Below are positions 23,321 to 34,019 of a stretch of DNA of 34,374 nucleotides, in pieces; position 1 is the stretch's first letter, and each line of letters starts with the position of its first letter. Location of the stretch: NCBI GenBank assembly GCA_016708315.1, contig JADJGC010000012.1, positions 1 to 34,374 on the forward strand, written 5' to 3'. The notes beneath the pieces were generated by a model. It was not told the DNA's origin. It did not search any database and saw nothing but the letters and a program-made list of their open reading frames with translations. Both the position numbers and the translations under genes were made by a program. The stretch is from a bacterium (GTDB taxonomy: Bacteria > Zixibacteria > MSB-5A5 > CAIYYT01).

Positions 23321-24906
23321 ATGGACAAAAGCGTTTCCCAAAGACTTGCCGACTGGGTCTACAATCTGAAATACGAAGACATCCCGCCGCACGTAATTGA
23401 ATCCGCCAAACGCATTTTGCTTGATGCGATGGCCTGTTGTCTCGGCGGATATCATTCGCATGACGCCAAAGTCGTGCGCAAAGTAATTGACGCACTTGGC
23501 GGCACACCCGAGTCAACGATTCTCGGCTCAAACAAGAAAACGAACAGCTACAACGCCGCACTGATGAACGCTATCCAGACGCGTTCGATGGATTACAACG
23601 ACATTTATTGGAAGGAAGACCCTTCGCACCCATCCGATATTATCCCCGCAGCGATCGCACTTGGCGAGCGCGAAGGACGCAGCGGCAAGGATCTTCTGAT
23701 GGCAATCGTCATCGGCCACGAAATCGAAATGCGTATGTGCGAGTTTGCACATCCGGGCATTCGCGAAAGAGGCTGGCACCACGCAACCTTGACGGCATTT
23801 GTCTCGCCGCTATCGGCAGGGAAGATGCTCGGACTCAACGCCGAACAACTGATGCATGCTATTGCCATCTCGGGTTGCCGCTCGTTCACTCCCGGAGCCA
23901 TCGCCGCAGGGAAACTTTCAATGATGAAAAATACTGCCGACCCACTTTCGACGCACGCAGGCGTGATTTCGGCATTGCTTGCCAAGGAAGGCTACACCGG
24001 CACTATCGAGATCTTTGAAGGCAAGGAAGGCTTATACAAAGTTCTCGGCGGCAACTTCGAAACTGAAGTCCTTTTCAACGGACTTGGTACCGACTGGCGC
24101 GTACCGGATATCGCCTACAAAGCGTTTCCGACCGAGTACCTCACTCAATCGCCGGTGACCGCAGCCCTTAAGCTCATCAAGGACAAGAACGTCACTTGGG
24201 ATCAAATCGAAGAAGTCACGGTCTACACGATACATCGCGCTGTTGATATTCTCGCTGACCCCAGCAAGTACCATCCGAAGGAAAAGGAAACCGCCGATCA
24301 CTCAATGCCGTACTGCGTCGGTGCCGCAATCATGGATCGCATGGTTACGCCGCTACAGTTCTTGCCGGAGCGCATCGCCGACCCGACCTTGATCGACTTT
24401 ATTCAGAAGATCAAAGTACTGGCTGATGACGAACTGGAAGCGCGCTTCCCGAAGGTCCAGCCATCACGCGTTGATCTGAAACTCAAGTCTGGTGAGATGC
24501 TCTCGCAGTCGGTTGATTTCGCGCAGGGTGATCCGCGCGAACCGATGACTGATCAAGACTTGATGGATAAGTTCTACGGGCTCACCAAGCCTTACATGAA
24601 TGATGCCCAGCGCGCCAAAATCGTCGCGAATATTCGCAATCTGGAAAACATCAAGAAGATCGATCAATTCGTCGCGAGTATGGTGATGCCGGGAACCGGC
24701 TCAGCCAAACCCACTATGAAAGTTAAAGCCGCGACTAAGGCGAAAGCCAAACCCGCAGCCAAGGCGAAAGCTAAACCGAAAGCTAAGGTCAAAGCAAAGG
24801 CGCCAACGAAGCCTAAGGCAAAGCCTCAGAAGAAAGCCAAAGCCAAGGCGAAACCGACAGTGAAAAGACGTCAAAGCCGAAGGCGCGACCGAAGCGTCGC
24901 AAGTAA
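23321..24906 (+). CDS. MmgE/PrpD family protein with lysine-rich C-terminal tail
   Basis: This belongs to the family of 2-methylcitrate dehydratase and cis-aconitate decarboxylase, which act on tricarboxylic acids. ATG 23321 follows GAGGA. The first helical domain reads SQRLADWVYNLKYEDIPP and SAKRILLDAMACCLGG. MDYNDIYWKEDPSHPSDIIPAAIALGE is the family's 'D(F/Y)-D-D...HPS' region, with GHEIEMRM and GWHHATLTAF after it. In the second domain, YKAFPTEYLTQSPVTAAL replaces the usual 'KxYPxC', and ETADHSMPYCVGAAI matches the family. The enzyme ends near residue 460. About 65 residues of Lys/Ala/Pro repeats follow (KAKAKPAAKAKAKPKAK and similar). One A is missing in the run at 24862-24866; restoring it gives an end KTSKPKARPKRRK and stop TAA 24904-24906. 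Without it the frame runs to 25051. The substrate cannot be read from sequence. Confidence 0.87.
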
Positions 24907-24944
24907 TTCTCTTTATTCGGAAGAAATGGTTACTGAGCCGCTAA

Positions 24945-24984
24945 CCCCTCTCCGCCTGCGGCGGGAGAGGGCAGGGGTGAGGGC
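24945..24984. repeat. Dispersed GC-rich palindromic repeat, copy 2
   Basis: CCCTCTCC-GCC (24946-24956) pairs with GGCGGGAGAGGG (24960-24971) with one bulged base, followed by CAGGGGTGAGGG. It is the same family as the repeat at 5774-5804. It lies exactly between the convergent MmgE/PrpD and M48 genes, where it could act as a bidirectional terminator. Confidence 0.72.
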
Positions 24985-24988
24985 GTCT

Positions 24989-26303
24989 TTACGGCAGCTT
25001 CTCTCCAACCACCGTTTTGAGCTTATTTCCCTTGATGAATCTCGTATTTGAATCGGTGCGATTGATGATACCAAGTACGTCAATCGAAACCGGCGTAGGA
25101 TACTTCTGTGCAAACTGATCTAACGTCATCGCCTCATTGAGCGTAACAATCTTCAATTTCCAAGGCTGTACAGCCAATGCCTTGGCGTCGGTCAATTTGG
25201 CGAAGCTCTTTGTCGAGTTGGTTGCCGCCTGCTCGTTCGCACTCCATCCGGCCGCGGTGCCGTACGCGAGGATCTGGAATATCTTGCTGTCATAACTGTA
25301 AAAGTACGCTACACCGCGTAGTTCTCCACTCTCAGTCGCAACACTGAACTTGCCCCAAGATGCCGGAATTCCATTTACGTTTGCTGATTGACGGCCGGTT
25401 GCGACGACGCCCTGTTGGCTGAAGAATCCGTTGGCTGCTTCGGTGTGCGAACTTCCTTCGGCAAGAGTCAGCTGTATCATCGCATCTTGATTGGCACTAA
25501 TTCCAACAACACCCTGGACCTGATTCGCGGTGCGCCAGCCTTGCGGAAATTCATAGCGAAACTTGAAATCAGGATGCAGGAAGAGGCTTTCCTTGAAATA
25601 ACCATGTCGCGGATTATCGCCGAACACGATTCCGTCAATCATCTCAAGGTATTTCTCTCGATTGACTTCGCTTCCCGATGCGATGGACATTGTATCAAGT
25701 TGCCCGAGAATGTTCTGCGCACGGTTCCCCGGGTTCGGATGAGTTGACAACCATTCAGGTACATCGCTTCCGCCGGCAGCCTGCGTCACACCATCAAGCA
25801 TTTCCATTACACCGACCAGCTCACGCGGATCCTTGTTTATGCGGCGCATATACCTGAGGCCAAGTGCATCGGCCTCAGTTTCGTCATCACGACCGAACTT
25901 CAGAAACAAGAGTCCCAGCCCTTGGCTGGCTGCGTTAGCATATCGCTGCAATCGCGGTTCCAGCAGTGTCGAAACACCGAGACCAAGTTGAGTAATCTGC
26001 GCAGTGCTCATCTGCGTCACTAGCAGCCATTTTCAATCCAAGGTCGCTGACATACTTTTGTAGTGCATCATTGGGATAGAGCCCCATCTGTGCTGAGATC
26101 TGTTTATCAGCATCCCGGACAATTGCAATTTCTTGCGACTCACTAATCAGGTTGAATTGCCGCTTGCCGGTCGCAGCGTTAGTGGCACAACCGTTGATCA
26201 TGACTGCAGCGCTTGCCAACAACGCGAGTAGCAGAATCACTAATCTGCATTTCTGGACAGTGCGCATATTCATCGAATAGTCTTTCAAATTCAAAACACT
26301 CAT
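24989..26303 (-). CDS. M48 family metalloprotease-like lipoprotein, catalytic core missing in this assembly
   Basis: This is a periplasmic zinc metalloprotease relative (BepA/YfgC-like). ATG 26303 follows GGTGGAG. The lipoprotein signal is LLALLASAAVMINGC. Next come the family opening FNLISESQEIAIVRDADKQI and YVSDLGLKMAA. The frame then jumps directly (near 26020) to TQMSTAQITQLGLGVSTLLE. M48 proteins carry about 65 residues between these points, including the HExxH zinc site, and I find HExxH in no frame here. The third zinc-ligand motif is present (GRDDETEADALGLRYM), as is the STHPNPGNRAQNIL helix. The C-terminal part ends in a LysM-like FAQKYPTPVSIDVLGIINR. Either the assembly lost about 200 bases or the gene is inactive. 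Confidence 0.8.
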
Positions 26304-26346
26304 ATCTCCACCACCATGTTTAGTGTAACAGTTTTCGACCCTACAG

Positions 26347-26375
26347 ATTATACGCACCCAACTGCCAAACAACAA
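26347..26375 (-). promoter_or_regulatory. Candidate promoter for the M48 gene
   Basis: On the minus strand TTGTTG (26375-26370), a 17-base spacer and a perfect TATAAT (26352-26347) lie about 45 bases before the M48 start. The -35 box is weak and the -10 box is perfect. Confidence 0.5.
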
Positions 26376-26443
26376 GAGCACTCGCCCTAATACTATTTGC
26401 CTGTTTCCGCACCTCGGTAGGAGCAGGGCTGATATGCGGTGCG

Positions 26444-27589
26444 TCAAAAGGCTGGCGGTGGTATCCGAAGGACAAATCCGGGGATGAGAGTGTTCACAAG
26501 TGTATAAATAATCAATCCGCCGAAGATTGCCCCGCTAACTTCAAACTTGTCGCGCAAGATTCCGGCAATAACCAGCGTGAAAACCAGCGTCGGTATCATC
26601 GCGACACCGATTCGCACTCCTCCTGCGATAGATTCCTTGAGCGCTATCTTGCGATGCAATCCAATCCACAACAGCCGGACCGGTACCATAACGACAAGAA
26701 AACCGGCACCGGTGATCAAAGCGTTCATCGAGAAATCATCTCGACAAGGTGCAAACCGGCATTGAAGAAATAAAATGGCACGAACACCGAGGCAAACAAC
26801 TCTACTGCATGCAACATCTGCTCCGATGCCATCGCCGGCAGCTCCTCACGAAATCTTTGAGCCGCTACTCCAGCTACGAAGGCGCCAACAAGATAGTAAA
26901 CTCCCAACTCGCGAGTCACAAATGCGCAAACTACTGCCAACATCAGCAGGAAAGCAAACTCAGATCGAGGTGCATACGGCAACAGCACCTTGCGAAGAAT
27001 TTCAATAGCAGTGGCAGAATTGCGATCAGTAGAACCAGAACTAGCAAGGATACCGAGAAACGAGTTGCACTTGCCGACTGCACTACAGCGAAAAGGGCCG
27101 CCAACGCAATCAACTCAATCGATATCACCTTAGTTCGAACCCAGAATTGCTCGCGCTCATCAAGGTGGAGCGCCTTGAGTGAATCGAGAATGAATCCTGC
27201 TGAGGGCGTCATTAATGCTAAAGCAACGAGTACTGCCGGGCGGATCGCGAGGTCAAAAACCAGCATGGCGCCATAGCTAACTGCAGCGAGTCCGATTAAG
27301 TGAAAAACAACGTACTGCAGGAGGACCAAAGCGTGTGAACGCAGCTCAGAAAAATTGATCTCTAAACCGGCAAACAAGAATAGGGCAACGATCCCAAACG
27401 TCGCAAGCAGTCCGATTGTATTGTCGTGCGCAAAGAGCGAAAGTCCACTCCGGCGCCGAGTCCCAGGAACACACAAGTTATTGCTGACGGAAGTCGAAAT
27501 CGCTGCAGAAATCGCGGGAGGACAAACAGTGCGAAGAGCAGTACTATGTAGATCAACTCCGAATTCTTAAACTGATCGAGCGATTCCAA
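26444..27589 (-). CDS. Kef/NhaP-like cation:proton antiporter, membrane domain (frameshifted)
   Basis: This inner-membrane antiporter of the CPA2/Kef type exchanges H+ for K+ or Na+. Joined pieces give about 380 residues of almost continuous hydrophobic helices: IYIVLLFALFVLPRFLQRFRLPSAITCVFLGL, then GLLATFGIVALFLFAGLEINF (the family's GLE motif), SAGFILDSLKAL, VVCAFVTRELGVYYLVGAFVAG, VPFYFFNAGLHL and GAIFGGLIIYTLVNTLIP. The GLE and YLVGAFVAG segments are typical CPA2 helices. I chose TTG 27589 because TTAGGAG lies six bases upstream. Indels near 27460, 26975 and 26735 break the frame. No TrkA-N domain follows, so it is a membrane-only form. The stop at 26444-26446 is about 140 bases before the M48 start. 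Confidence 0.72.
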
Positions 27590-27674
27590 TGGCACTCCTA
27601 AATGGAAACTGTTCCACGCAGATTGTTGGTGAAAGTTATTCGGAAATGAATGAAGAGTCAACAAGAAGGCGAAA

Positions 27675-28330
27675 TCAGAACTCTAAGTCTTCGCCGATCA
27701 TAGGCACAAATCTGACCGGCACAATGGACTTGACTGTTTCACCGCCGGCACACTTGACGATCTGAAGCAGCTCTTGATGATCCGAACCGACCGGTATGAT
27801 CAGTCTACCGTTGTCTTTGAGTTGCGACGTCAGTTCAGGCGGCAGTTTTGATGGAGCGGCAGTAACAACGATGGCATCAAAGGGAGCTCGTTCAGGCCAC
27901 CCGCGTCGACCATCGCCGCATCGGAAGTGAATATTTTCGAATCCCAATCGGCTTAGTGTCGCACGCGCTTGCTCGGAACAATGGTTCGACTATCTCGATT
28001 GTCGCAACCTCAGCGGCAATACTGGCCAGGACAGCTGTTTGATATCCAGATCCGGTACCAATCTCAAGAACGCGGGATGATGCGTCTATGCGCGCAAGTT
28101 GCGTCATTAGCGCGACAATATACGGTTGCGAAATTGTCTGTTCGAATCCAATAGGCAGAGGGATTATCGGCATAGCTTTCTGAGCGATGTTTATCGGGAA
28201 CAAATTCGTGCCTTGGCAGGGTTCCCGTCGTATCCAACACAGCCTTGTTCACAATGTCGCGCCCGGCCAATTGTTTCTCCAACATCATCTGTCGTTGGTA
28301 GTAAAACGGATCAGTCGATTGCTCGTTCAT
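27675..28330 (-). CDS. pcm: Protein-L-isoaspartate O-methyltransferase (frameshifted)
   Basis: This enzyme methylates isoaspartyl residues of damaged proteins using S-adenosylmethionine. The start MNEQSTDPFYYQRQMMLEKQ is typical, followed by VLDTTGTLPRHEFVP. The substrate motif is GFEQTISQPYIVALM, normally GxGQTISQPYIV. SAM motif I is LEIGTGSGYQTAVLA. Motif II is PFDAIVVTAAP and the end is PVRFVPMIGEDLEF. Indels near 28140, 27975 and 27905 break the frame. Summed length of about 215 residues matches the family. About 50 bases separate it from the O-antigen ligase-like gene and about 85 from the antiporter, so all may share a transcript. Confidence 0.87.
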
Positions 28331-28377
28331 CAGCAGCCTTTACAGATTATTGGATGCAATTGCATCATGAAACTAGC

Positions 28378-29810
28378 CTAATTGACTGTACTCGGCAATG
28401 GATTTTGTCTGATGAAGCGAATCATTGCATATCCGAGTGCTATCATGAAGAGATAGTGAAATCCGGGGCGATCGCCGAATGTGCAATACTGGATTGTCAT
28501 GCCGAACACACCGGCACAAACTCCGACCAACATTGGGAATGCGGCGAGAGTGCGCGACTTGCGAATTGTACCGATGGCACTCCAGAAGAAGTGAACAATG
28601 ACGCTGCAAAGCACGGCAAAGCCAATTATACCTGTTTCGACCAATGAATTGAGAAGCACCGAATGGGCTGAGAGCACAACATCCATTCCAAGTCGGGCTG
28701 CGCCGAATAATCCGTAGTTGCCGATGCCTACACCAAGCAAAGGGTACTGAACAAATGTCGCCCAGAGTGTTTGCAGATAGAGCACGCGCGGATCGGCGCC
28801 GAGCTTCTCGAAATCCATTCGCAATTGCATCAGCTCCCAAATATCCAGATCAAATCGAAAATAGCCGAGCGACTTGAGCGCCAGACCTGCTACTGCGATC
28901 ACCGCAATTGTCGCCGCCGCTGCTTTCAACATTCGCGCCTTGGAGCAGAAGCAAAACATGAACGCCATGGCTCCTGCAAATGCAATCCATCCTAAACGCG
29001 ACATCGTCAAGAGCAAAGTCGCGAGACTATCACCACAAGTATCAGGGTCGTCCAATTCTCCACGACTCAGGCAATTGCTTGCGATATAGAACGATCCCGA
29101 TTGCCAAAGGTAAGAACGAAACCAGGTAATGCGAGGTGCAGCGACTCGCGAAATGTCGCTCGCGGTGCAAAATCAGCGATGAAAGCTGAATAGAATCGAG
29201 TCTTTCCGTATTGGTATCCCTGGTCTGCCGCCGCTCCAAATGCGTGCGTGAAGTCCTTACCCGGAAGATCAAGCGCTACGGCGAGCGTCTGCCAACAACC
29301 GATCAATCCCAGTCCAAGGCCAATCCAAAGATAGAGGCTTCACAGAAGAAAGAATGTCATCACGAGATCGAATGCCGTTCAATACAACAACGAAAGAACA
29401 GAATGTGCACCGCCGTCAGAATCCACTGAATCAGAGGGCGCATTGCCGAGGCTCGCCATGCCATTGCTGAACTTGCGTGAACCTCGGGCGGCGCTGTGGA
29501 AGAGACCCACAACCGGTGAAAGTGTGCAGATCACGAAGTATGTGATAAACAGCCACGATGGTGTCTCTGCAAGACCGACATGTTTGCCGTGGATTACATA
29601 GGATACTATCAGTAAGCCGAAGAAGAACATAATAGGGCGTGATTGAGAAGCCGGCCTCGACAACAAAGGTTGCTTCCAAGCGGAAGTGCCGCTATCAACA
29701 ACATGTACACAGCCTGCTGTTTCGCAATCGCCAGATAAACACCTGCTGCGGCAACAGCGCACCCGGCACCCAAAGTAAGCAATTCGGAAGTGAAAGCGGT
29801 CTAGAGCAAA
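28378..29810 (-). CDS. O-antigen ligase/Wzy-like membrane protein (frameshifted)
   Basis: This is a polytopic membrane protein of the Wzy_C/O-antigen ligase superfamily, which joins or polymerises lipid-linked glycans at the outer face of the inner membrane. The C-terminal 220 residues are continuous. They hold the diagnostic loop region PLLGVGIGNYGLFG followed by AHSVLLNSLVETGIIG and several helices. Upstream pieces, AAAGVYLAIAKQQAVYMLLIAALPL, MFFFGLLIVSYVI and WLFITYFVICTLSPVVGLF, lie in other frames. The DFTHAFGAAADQGYQ and TMSRLGWIAFAGAMA segments match the periplasmic loop and following helix of the family. At least six indels are needed, and the true start near 29800 is unresolved. The heparinase-like and Wzz-like neighbours support a polysaccharide role. 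Confidence 0.68.
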
Positions 29811-29833
29811 GAAAGAGGCGACGGCAGTCCGCG

Positions 29834-31874
29834 CTAGTCGAACAAGAGCAATGCTCGGTTTCGAAGTAGCTCCGGAACTACCATTGCAGTTTCTGCCGTA
29901 GTTTCCGTATCTGCATCATTGTTTCCATTGGATTGCATTCGGTCCGGAGGCATGATTGCGAATGTTGTCGAGTAGGGTAGCTGACTTTCGAACTCAGTAG
30001 ACAAGCTAATCGCCGGATACTTCACGCCATACGAGGCGAAATCCAATTCGTCCCGATCTGAAATGGCTTGGTTTCATCACAATTGGCGAACAACAAACCG
30101 CTCTCAGAACTTGCAGGCTTGAAGTGAATCAAGTAATTTCTCAAGTGCTTCAATCCGCATGTTATCAACATGGAAATTGAACTGAAGCCGATGAGACAGA
30201 CGGCCATGGACGTGGTCATGTATGAGAATAGCCTGGCTGGACTTACACAGGTAAATTGACCGCCAGGTGCGTCACAGCGTCATCGAGGCGGTTGTAGCAA
30301 TCGTGTTCGGCAACCTCCAAATCAAAGTCGTCGTTGCTTTGCCAATCAATGATCTTCGGCGTACCGTCGCTCCTTAGCAGGAACAGTAGGCCCCGCACCA
30401 TCCGAATTTGTTTCGCAGCCATCTACTGCGACCGTGTTGTGACTTCTCGTCGATCGATACTGGTTGCGAACATCCTCATCTACGACTATATTCGAACGAG
30501 CCGGATCGACAAACACTGGCGTACCCCGATGCGCGAGTAAATGACAGCAGGTCATTGTGCTTATGATTGCCTAGTCCGGCAGTACCGACCGGGTTGGCAT
30601 AGAAATTCAGTGTGAAGTCTCGCGAACGCATCTGGCAAATCCCCGACTCAGCGAAGTGAACGGAGTCTAAATGAGTGCCGGCTGCCTCACTGACTTTGGA
30701 GTTGACAAACCAAAACAGGCGCACTCCGGAGTCGTCATTGTTGGATTGGTGCGAGTACCGAGGCAGCAAAGACATTCCCAAGTCAACTATGTCGCGATAA
30801 TCTCGGCCTTTGCGCCAAAACAACTTGAGTATTCGACCGTCATCATTGTCTCGAAATTGTCAACTAAGCCATCGGCACCGCTGAATCGATCGAGATTCAT
30901 TACCTATAAGTGACAGCCTGTTTCTGAACTGCTCTGAAAATTGGAAGTCGCACTTGTCGACAGCAAATGCGCCATCAAGAATATCTCTGTGACAAGCCCG
31001 TGATAGGGTAGGGGAAGATTCATAATCGAGCCCGTCGCTATTTATCTGCGCCAGCATTTCCTCCTCGAACTCGTCGATAGCAAATTGCCGCCAGTTATTG
31101 GCACGGATCGTTTTGCCGAAAACTTCGCCGAGATAGAGAAGTCCCAAGAGATTGGTCAAGTAGTGGTTAGTATTGTGACCGTCGCCGGTTACTTCAAGAT
31201 TTTCGTAAATCGACTTCGCGCCCTTATACAACTCGACCGTCAGGAATTTGGAGAACTCCTCGCTGAATCTATGCTGTTGCGCAAAAGTCTGGTACGCAAC
31301 CAGCCAGTTGATGCATCGAATTGCTGTGTCCATCGGGCAGGACCAATTGACGGTTTGCAGATATTCATTGCCTTCTGCCCACGACACAACCTGATTCGCA
31401 AACTCGTTTGGATACGAATCGTCGCCGTTCTTGAGATAAAAAAGCGCCATTGGTAATAAGTGATTGCATCGCGACAACTCCCACGGAATCTTCATCTGAT
31501 CTGTCGCTAAGACTGACCAGCTTCTGCAGTCGATAGTCGCGCTTATCCCAGCCTTTCCGCTCTTGAAATCGGTACACCAATCAATTCGGGACCAAGATCA
31601 GAGCCCTGATCCAAGCAGATCAAATCCGGTGGCGCAGTGCATTTTGCGCAACCTCGCTCATGCGCGACCAGTCATCGGGATGGCTTTCTCAATTCGTTGG
31701 AGTGTCTTTGATTCGGACGTCCCCGGTGAGAATTAGCGGCAATCGACTAAGGGCAGCAACAAAGGTGCTCACTGCCGATCTCGCGAATCAGTGCATCATC
31801 ATCGACTCGACGCTTGAGGAACGAATGCGGACGATCTTCAATTTGCGAATGACTTTGAAGCCAATTCGTTTCAC
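29834..31874 (-). CDS. Heparinase II/III-like polysaccharide lyase family protein (frameshifted)
   Basis: This family member probably cleaves or processes an acidic polysaccharide in the periplasm or outside. N-terminal domain: FDLLGSGL and IDW...DFKSGK near 31600-31560. The alpha/alpha toroid follows: KIPWELSRCNHLLPMALFYL, VNWSCPMDTAIRCINWLVAY, NHYLTNLLGLLYLGEVF, and EEMLAQINSDGLDYESS with the conserved tyrosine (aligned by eye to Hepar_II_III). The beta-sandwich end gives HGRLSHRLQFNFHVDN near 30170 and YGVKYPAISLSTEFE. At least ten indels split it, especially at 30230-30860 and 31580-31850. GTG 31874 is a tentative start. About 650 residues in total is usual. Its place between ligase-like and nucleotidyltransferase genes matches exopolysaccharide clusters. 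Confidence 0.7.
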
Positions 31875-31887
31875 TAAGCTGTTTCCG

Positions 31888-32403
31888 TTAGGTCGCTCCT
31901 CGTTGGTTTCGTCTTCTATGTTGCTGGTGACTTAACTGTCCGTTGCATCGCGGCATTTGAGTGTGCTGCATTTGCCGGAAGAAGTCTGGGAGATTCTGCT
32001 CATACATCTCTGTTGCGCCTGCATAGTCATCACTACGACCGATGTCGAGCCAAATACCTTCAAACGGGAAAGTCTGAATCTTCTTGTCGTTGTCGAGTAG
32101 CTTGTGACTAGGTCCGGAAAATCCAAAACGTGTCTCTGCCGGGATATAGGAAGAACACTTGGCGAAATCACATAGATACCCATGCTGACTTTCAACGAGT
32201 ACTCCGGCTTTTCGATGTATTCGCACATCTCAGATTGCGGTCTGTTTCGAGCACTCCAAGATCGATCTTCACACGCTTGCTGTACGCGGCAATGGTAATC
32301 TCCGCATTGGAATCGAGGTGTTTCTTGTAGAGTCCGGCGAAATCAAGATCTGTCAGAATGTCACCATTGAGCACGATTAACGGCTCGGGGAATTGCGGTC
32401 TGA
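31888..32403 (-). CDS. Sugar-1-phosphate nucleotidyltransferase, N-terminal part missing, frameshifted
   Basis: This RmlA/GCD1-like enzyme makes NDP-sugars for polysaccharide synthesis. Readable blocks are PEPLIVLNGDILTDLDFAGL (the metal-binding D in NGD), SNAEITIAAY, EYIEKPEYSLKVSMGIYVIS, and FPFEGIWLDIGRSDDYAGA, the typical end of the catalytic domain. Two or three indels occur near 32225-32255 and 32100. The first 90 or so residues are absent, including the GGxGTRL nucleotide-binding loop. At 32403 the text passes straight into the end of the Wzz-like gene. This looks like a deletion in the assembly, because the active-site loop cannot be lost from a working enzyme. The specific sugar is unknown. 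Confidence 0.65.
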
Positions 32404-33295
32404 ACTATGTTTGATAAGCGTCGCGGTCCTGATTTCTCTTGGGGAATGATGGGAGTATCAAGCACCGCGACGACAGGCTTCTTGCGCTTGGCTTCAATGG
32501 TTGCCATTTCCAGTTGCTGTGCCAGGAGGAATAAACCTCCCCGACTTCGGCTACCTTCTGATCAGGCGCTCATGTTCAAGCTGCAACTCCGGCGAAGAGC
32601 CCATATAGTAATTGCGATTTTGTTCGCGGTATTGCATCAGTGAATCTTCTGCCGACTTAAGACGCGATTCAGTTTCCAGCAATCTCCCTGAACGAATGAG
32701 CGATTCTCGTCAAGTCGTGCAAAACGCTCACTCGAACAAAACGCATCCAACTTGCTTGATGTACTGGAGGCTACCAACTGGCGAACTTCGCATCGGTCCA
32801 TTTCAATTCAATCAGGAAACGATTCAGTAGTCTTGTCTTTGCTGATCCTCGTGGCTGACGTCAGTGCCTTCTATTGCTCTATCGGATCACTCGAAATGCC
32901 CTGTCCAATTGTTGTCGCATCAAACTGCGTGGAGAGCTCGTGTGATAATGATGCTGCAAGCGCGACTGCGGACGACGTCGGATTTCAAAATGTCGGGAAA
33001 CAGCTGTGACGATGAAGTTGGGTCGGCATCACTTCGCATCAAGTCAATGCAGGTATGGCACTTGCCAGCGATCCAAGAGCACTGCCGCCTCCCTGGTTTC
33101 CGGTAGGCAACAGCGTGCCGGTCGAAGTGTAGTAGTTTGGCTGCTGAAATTCACGACAACAGCGGCAACAAATACAGCCGAAGTGAACCAGAAGATTCGC
33201 CAACGCCGCTGGGCTAGCAACAGGCGCGGTATTTTGGGTTTATCTCCATTTGCGCCGTTGATGAGTTACCGAGTAAACGCTCCATTGACCTCCAT
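32404..33295 (-). CDS. Wzz-type chain-length determinant (GNVR/Wzz) protein, frameshifted
   Basis: This inner-membrane co-polymerase sets polysaccharide chain length. N-terminal membrane helix: RRWRIFWFTSAVFVAAVVV. Then come LFPDILKSDVV and SKDKTTG...VSLIELKWTDAKFASLVASQYIKQ, the central Wzz alpha/beta domain. A coiled-coil stretch follows, SGRLLETESRLKSAEDSLMQ and YREQNRNYYMGSSPELQLE. Near the C-terminal helix is VVAVLDTPIIPQEKSGPRRL with the proline-rich motif that precedes the second membrane helix. That last helix is missing where the sequence joins the nucleotidyltransferase remnant. About eight indels break it. ATG 33295 is tentative (a stop follows at 33268); ATG 33249 is the alternative. 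Confidence 0.65.
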
Positions 33296-33454
33296 GTCAC
33301 GCCATCAAGTGCAAATCAGGTGCCGTTCTGTTTCGTAATTAGAATTTGCGTTGCGGTTCAACGACTTAGAGAAGCAGGGATTATGACTAATCTGAGGAGG
33401 AAACGAGCTCGGACGGAAAATCGTTCCAGTTTGATGGACAAAATTCTGAAGGGC

Positions 33455-34016
33455 CTATGCCCGGCGAAGCGACGGGTATTTAGCCGAAAGCCAGCGTTGA
33501 GTCAGGATAACGATCACTCCACTAAACGCTCCGACAATCGCACCAACCCAACACATCAAGGGGATAATGTACTCCAACAGCAATTCGCGAGAAGCTAACC
33601 AAAGCTGCGAATCCAATCAGATACCACATCGTCTTGGGATATTGATATGACAAGTGGATGGCCATTGCCACCGAATTGGCTGCATGCGACGAAGGGAACG
33701 ACAACCCCTTGCGAACAGTTGACCAGCAAATGAAGCGGCTTAGTGTGTGGCAGGGGCGAATGCGGCCCACCAACGGTTTGATTAGCTGTGCCGAAAGTTG
33801 ATCCGCAAGCGCGACTGTTACGATACACGCAATCGCGGCGATACGTTCTTGCTTTTTCCCGAATATCAAGAGCCCCAAGACTATTACAGCAAACACGCCG
33901 CGAAGAAACCAGTGATTGGTCGCGATTGGCATGATAAAATCAAACACCGGATTCACGATGCCGCTGTTCAGGAAAACGAAAACCGCAGAGTCAATCTCGA
34001 CGAGCCAATCAAGCAT
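33455..34016 (-). CDS. PAP2-family phosphatase (membrane)
   Basis: This integral membrane phosphatase may act as an undecaprenyl-pyrophosphate or phosphatidic acid phosphatase. All three PAP2 motifs are present: KPLVGRIRP (K-x6-RP), PSSHAAN (the usual PSGH with Ser in place of Gly), and SRIAVGVHYPLDVLG (SR-x5-H-x3-D). Five to six helices span the protein. ATG 34016 (MLDWLVEIDSAVFVFLN) is preferred over the upstream in-frame ATG 34076, which reads YigZ-like sequence. One indel near 33525 after YPLDVLGW, when restored, adds IVGAFSGVIVILTQRWLSAKYP and a stop at 33455. The genes around it suggest recycling of the lipid carrier for surface glycans (inference). Confidence 0.8.
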
Positions 34017-34019
34017 GAG

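Noticed and set aside
33320..33598. Plus-strand frame (92 codons) near the PAP2 gene
   Set aside because: It overlaps the PAP2 3' end on the opposite strand, where the minus-strand reading carries the clear family motif; the product has no recognisable feature.
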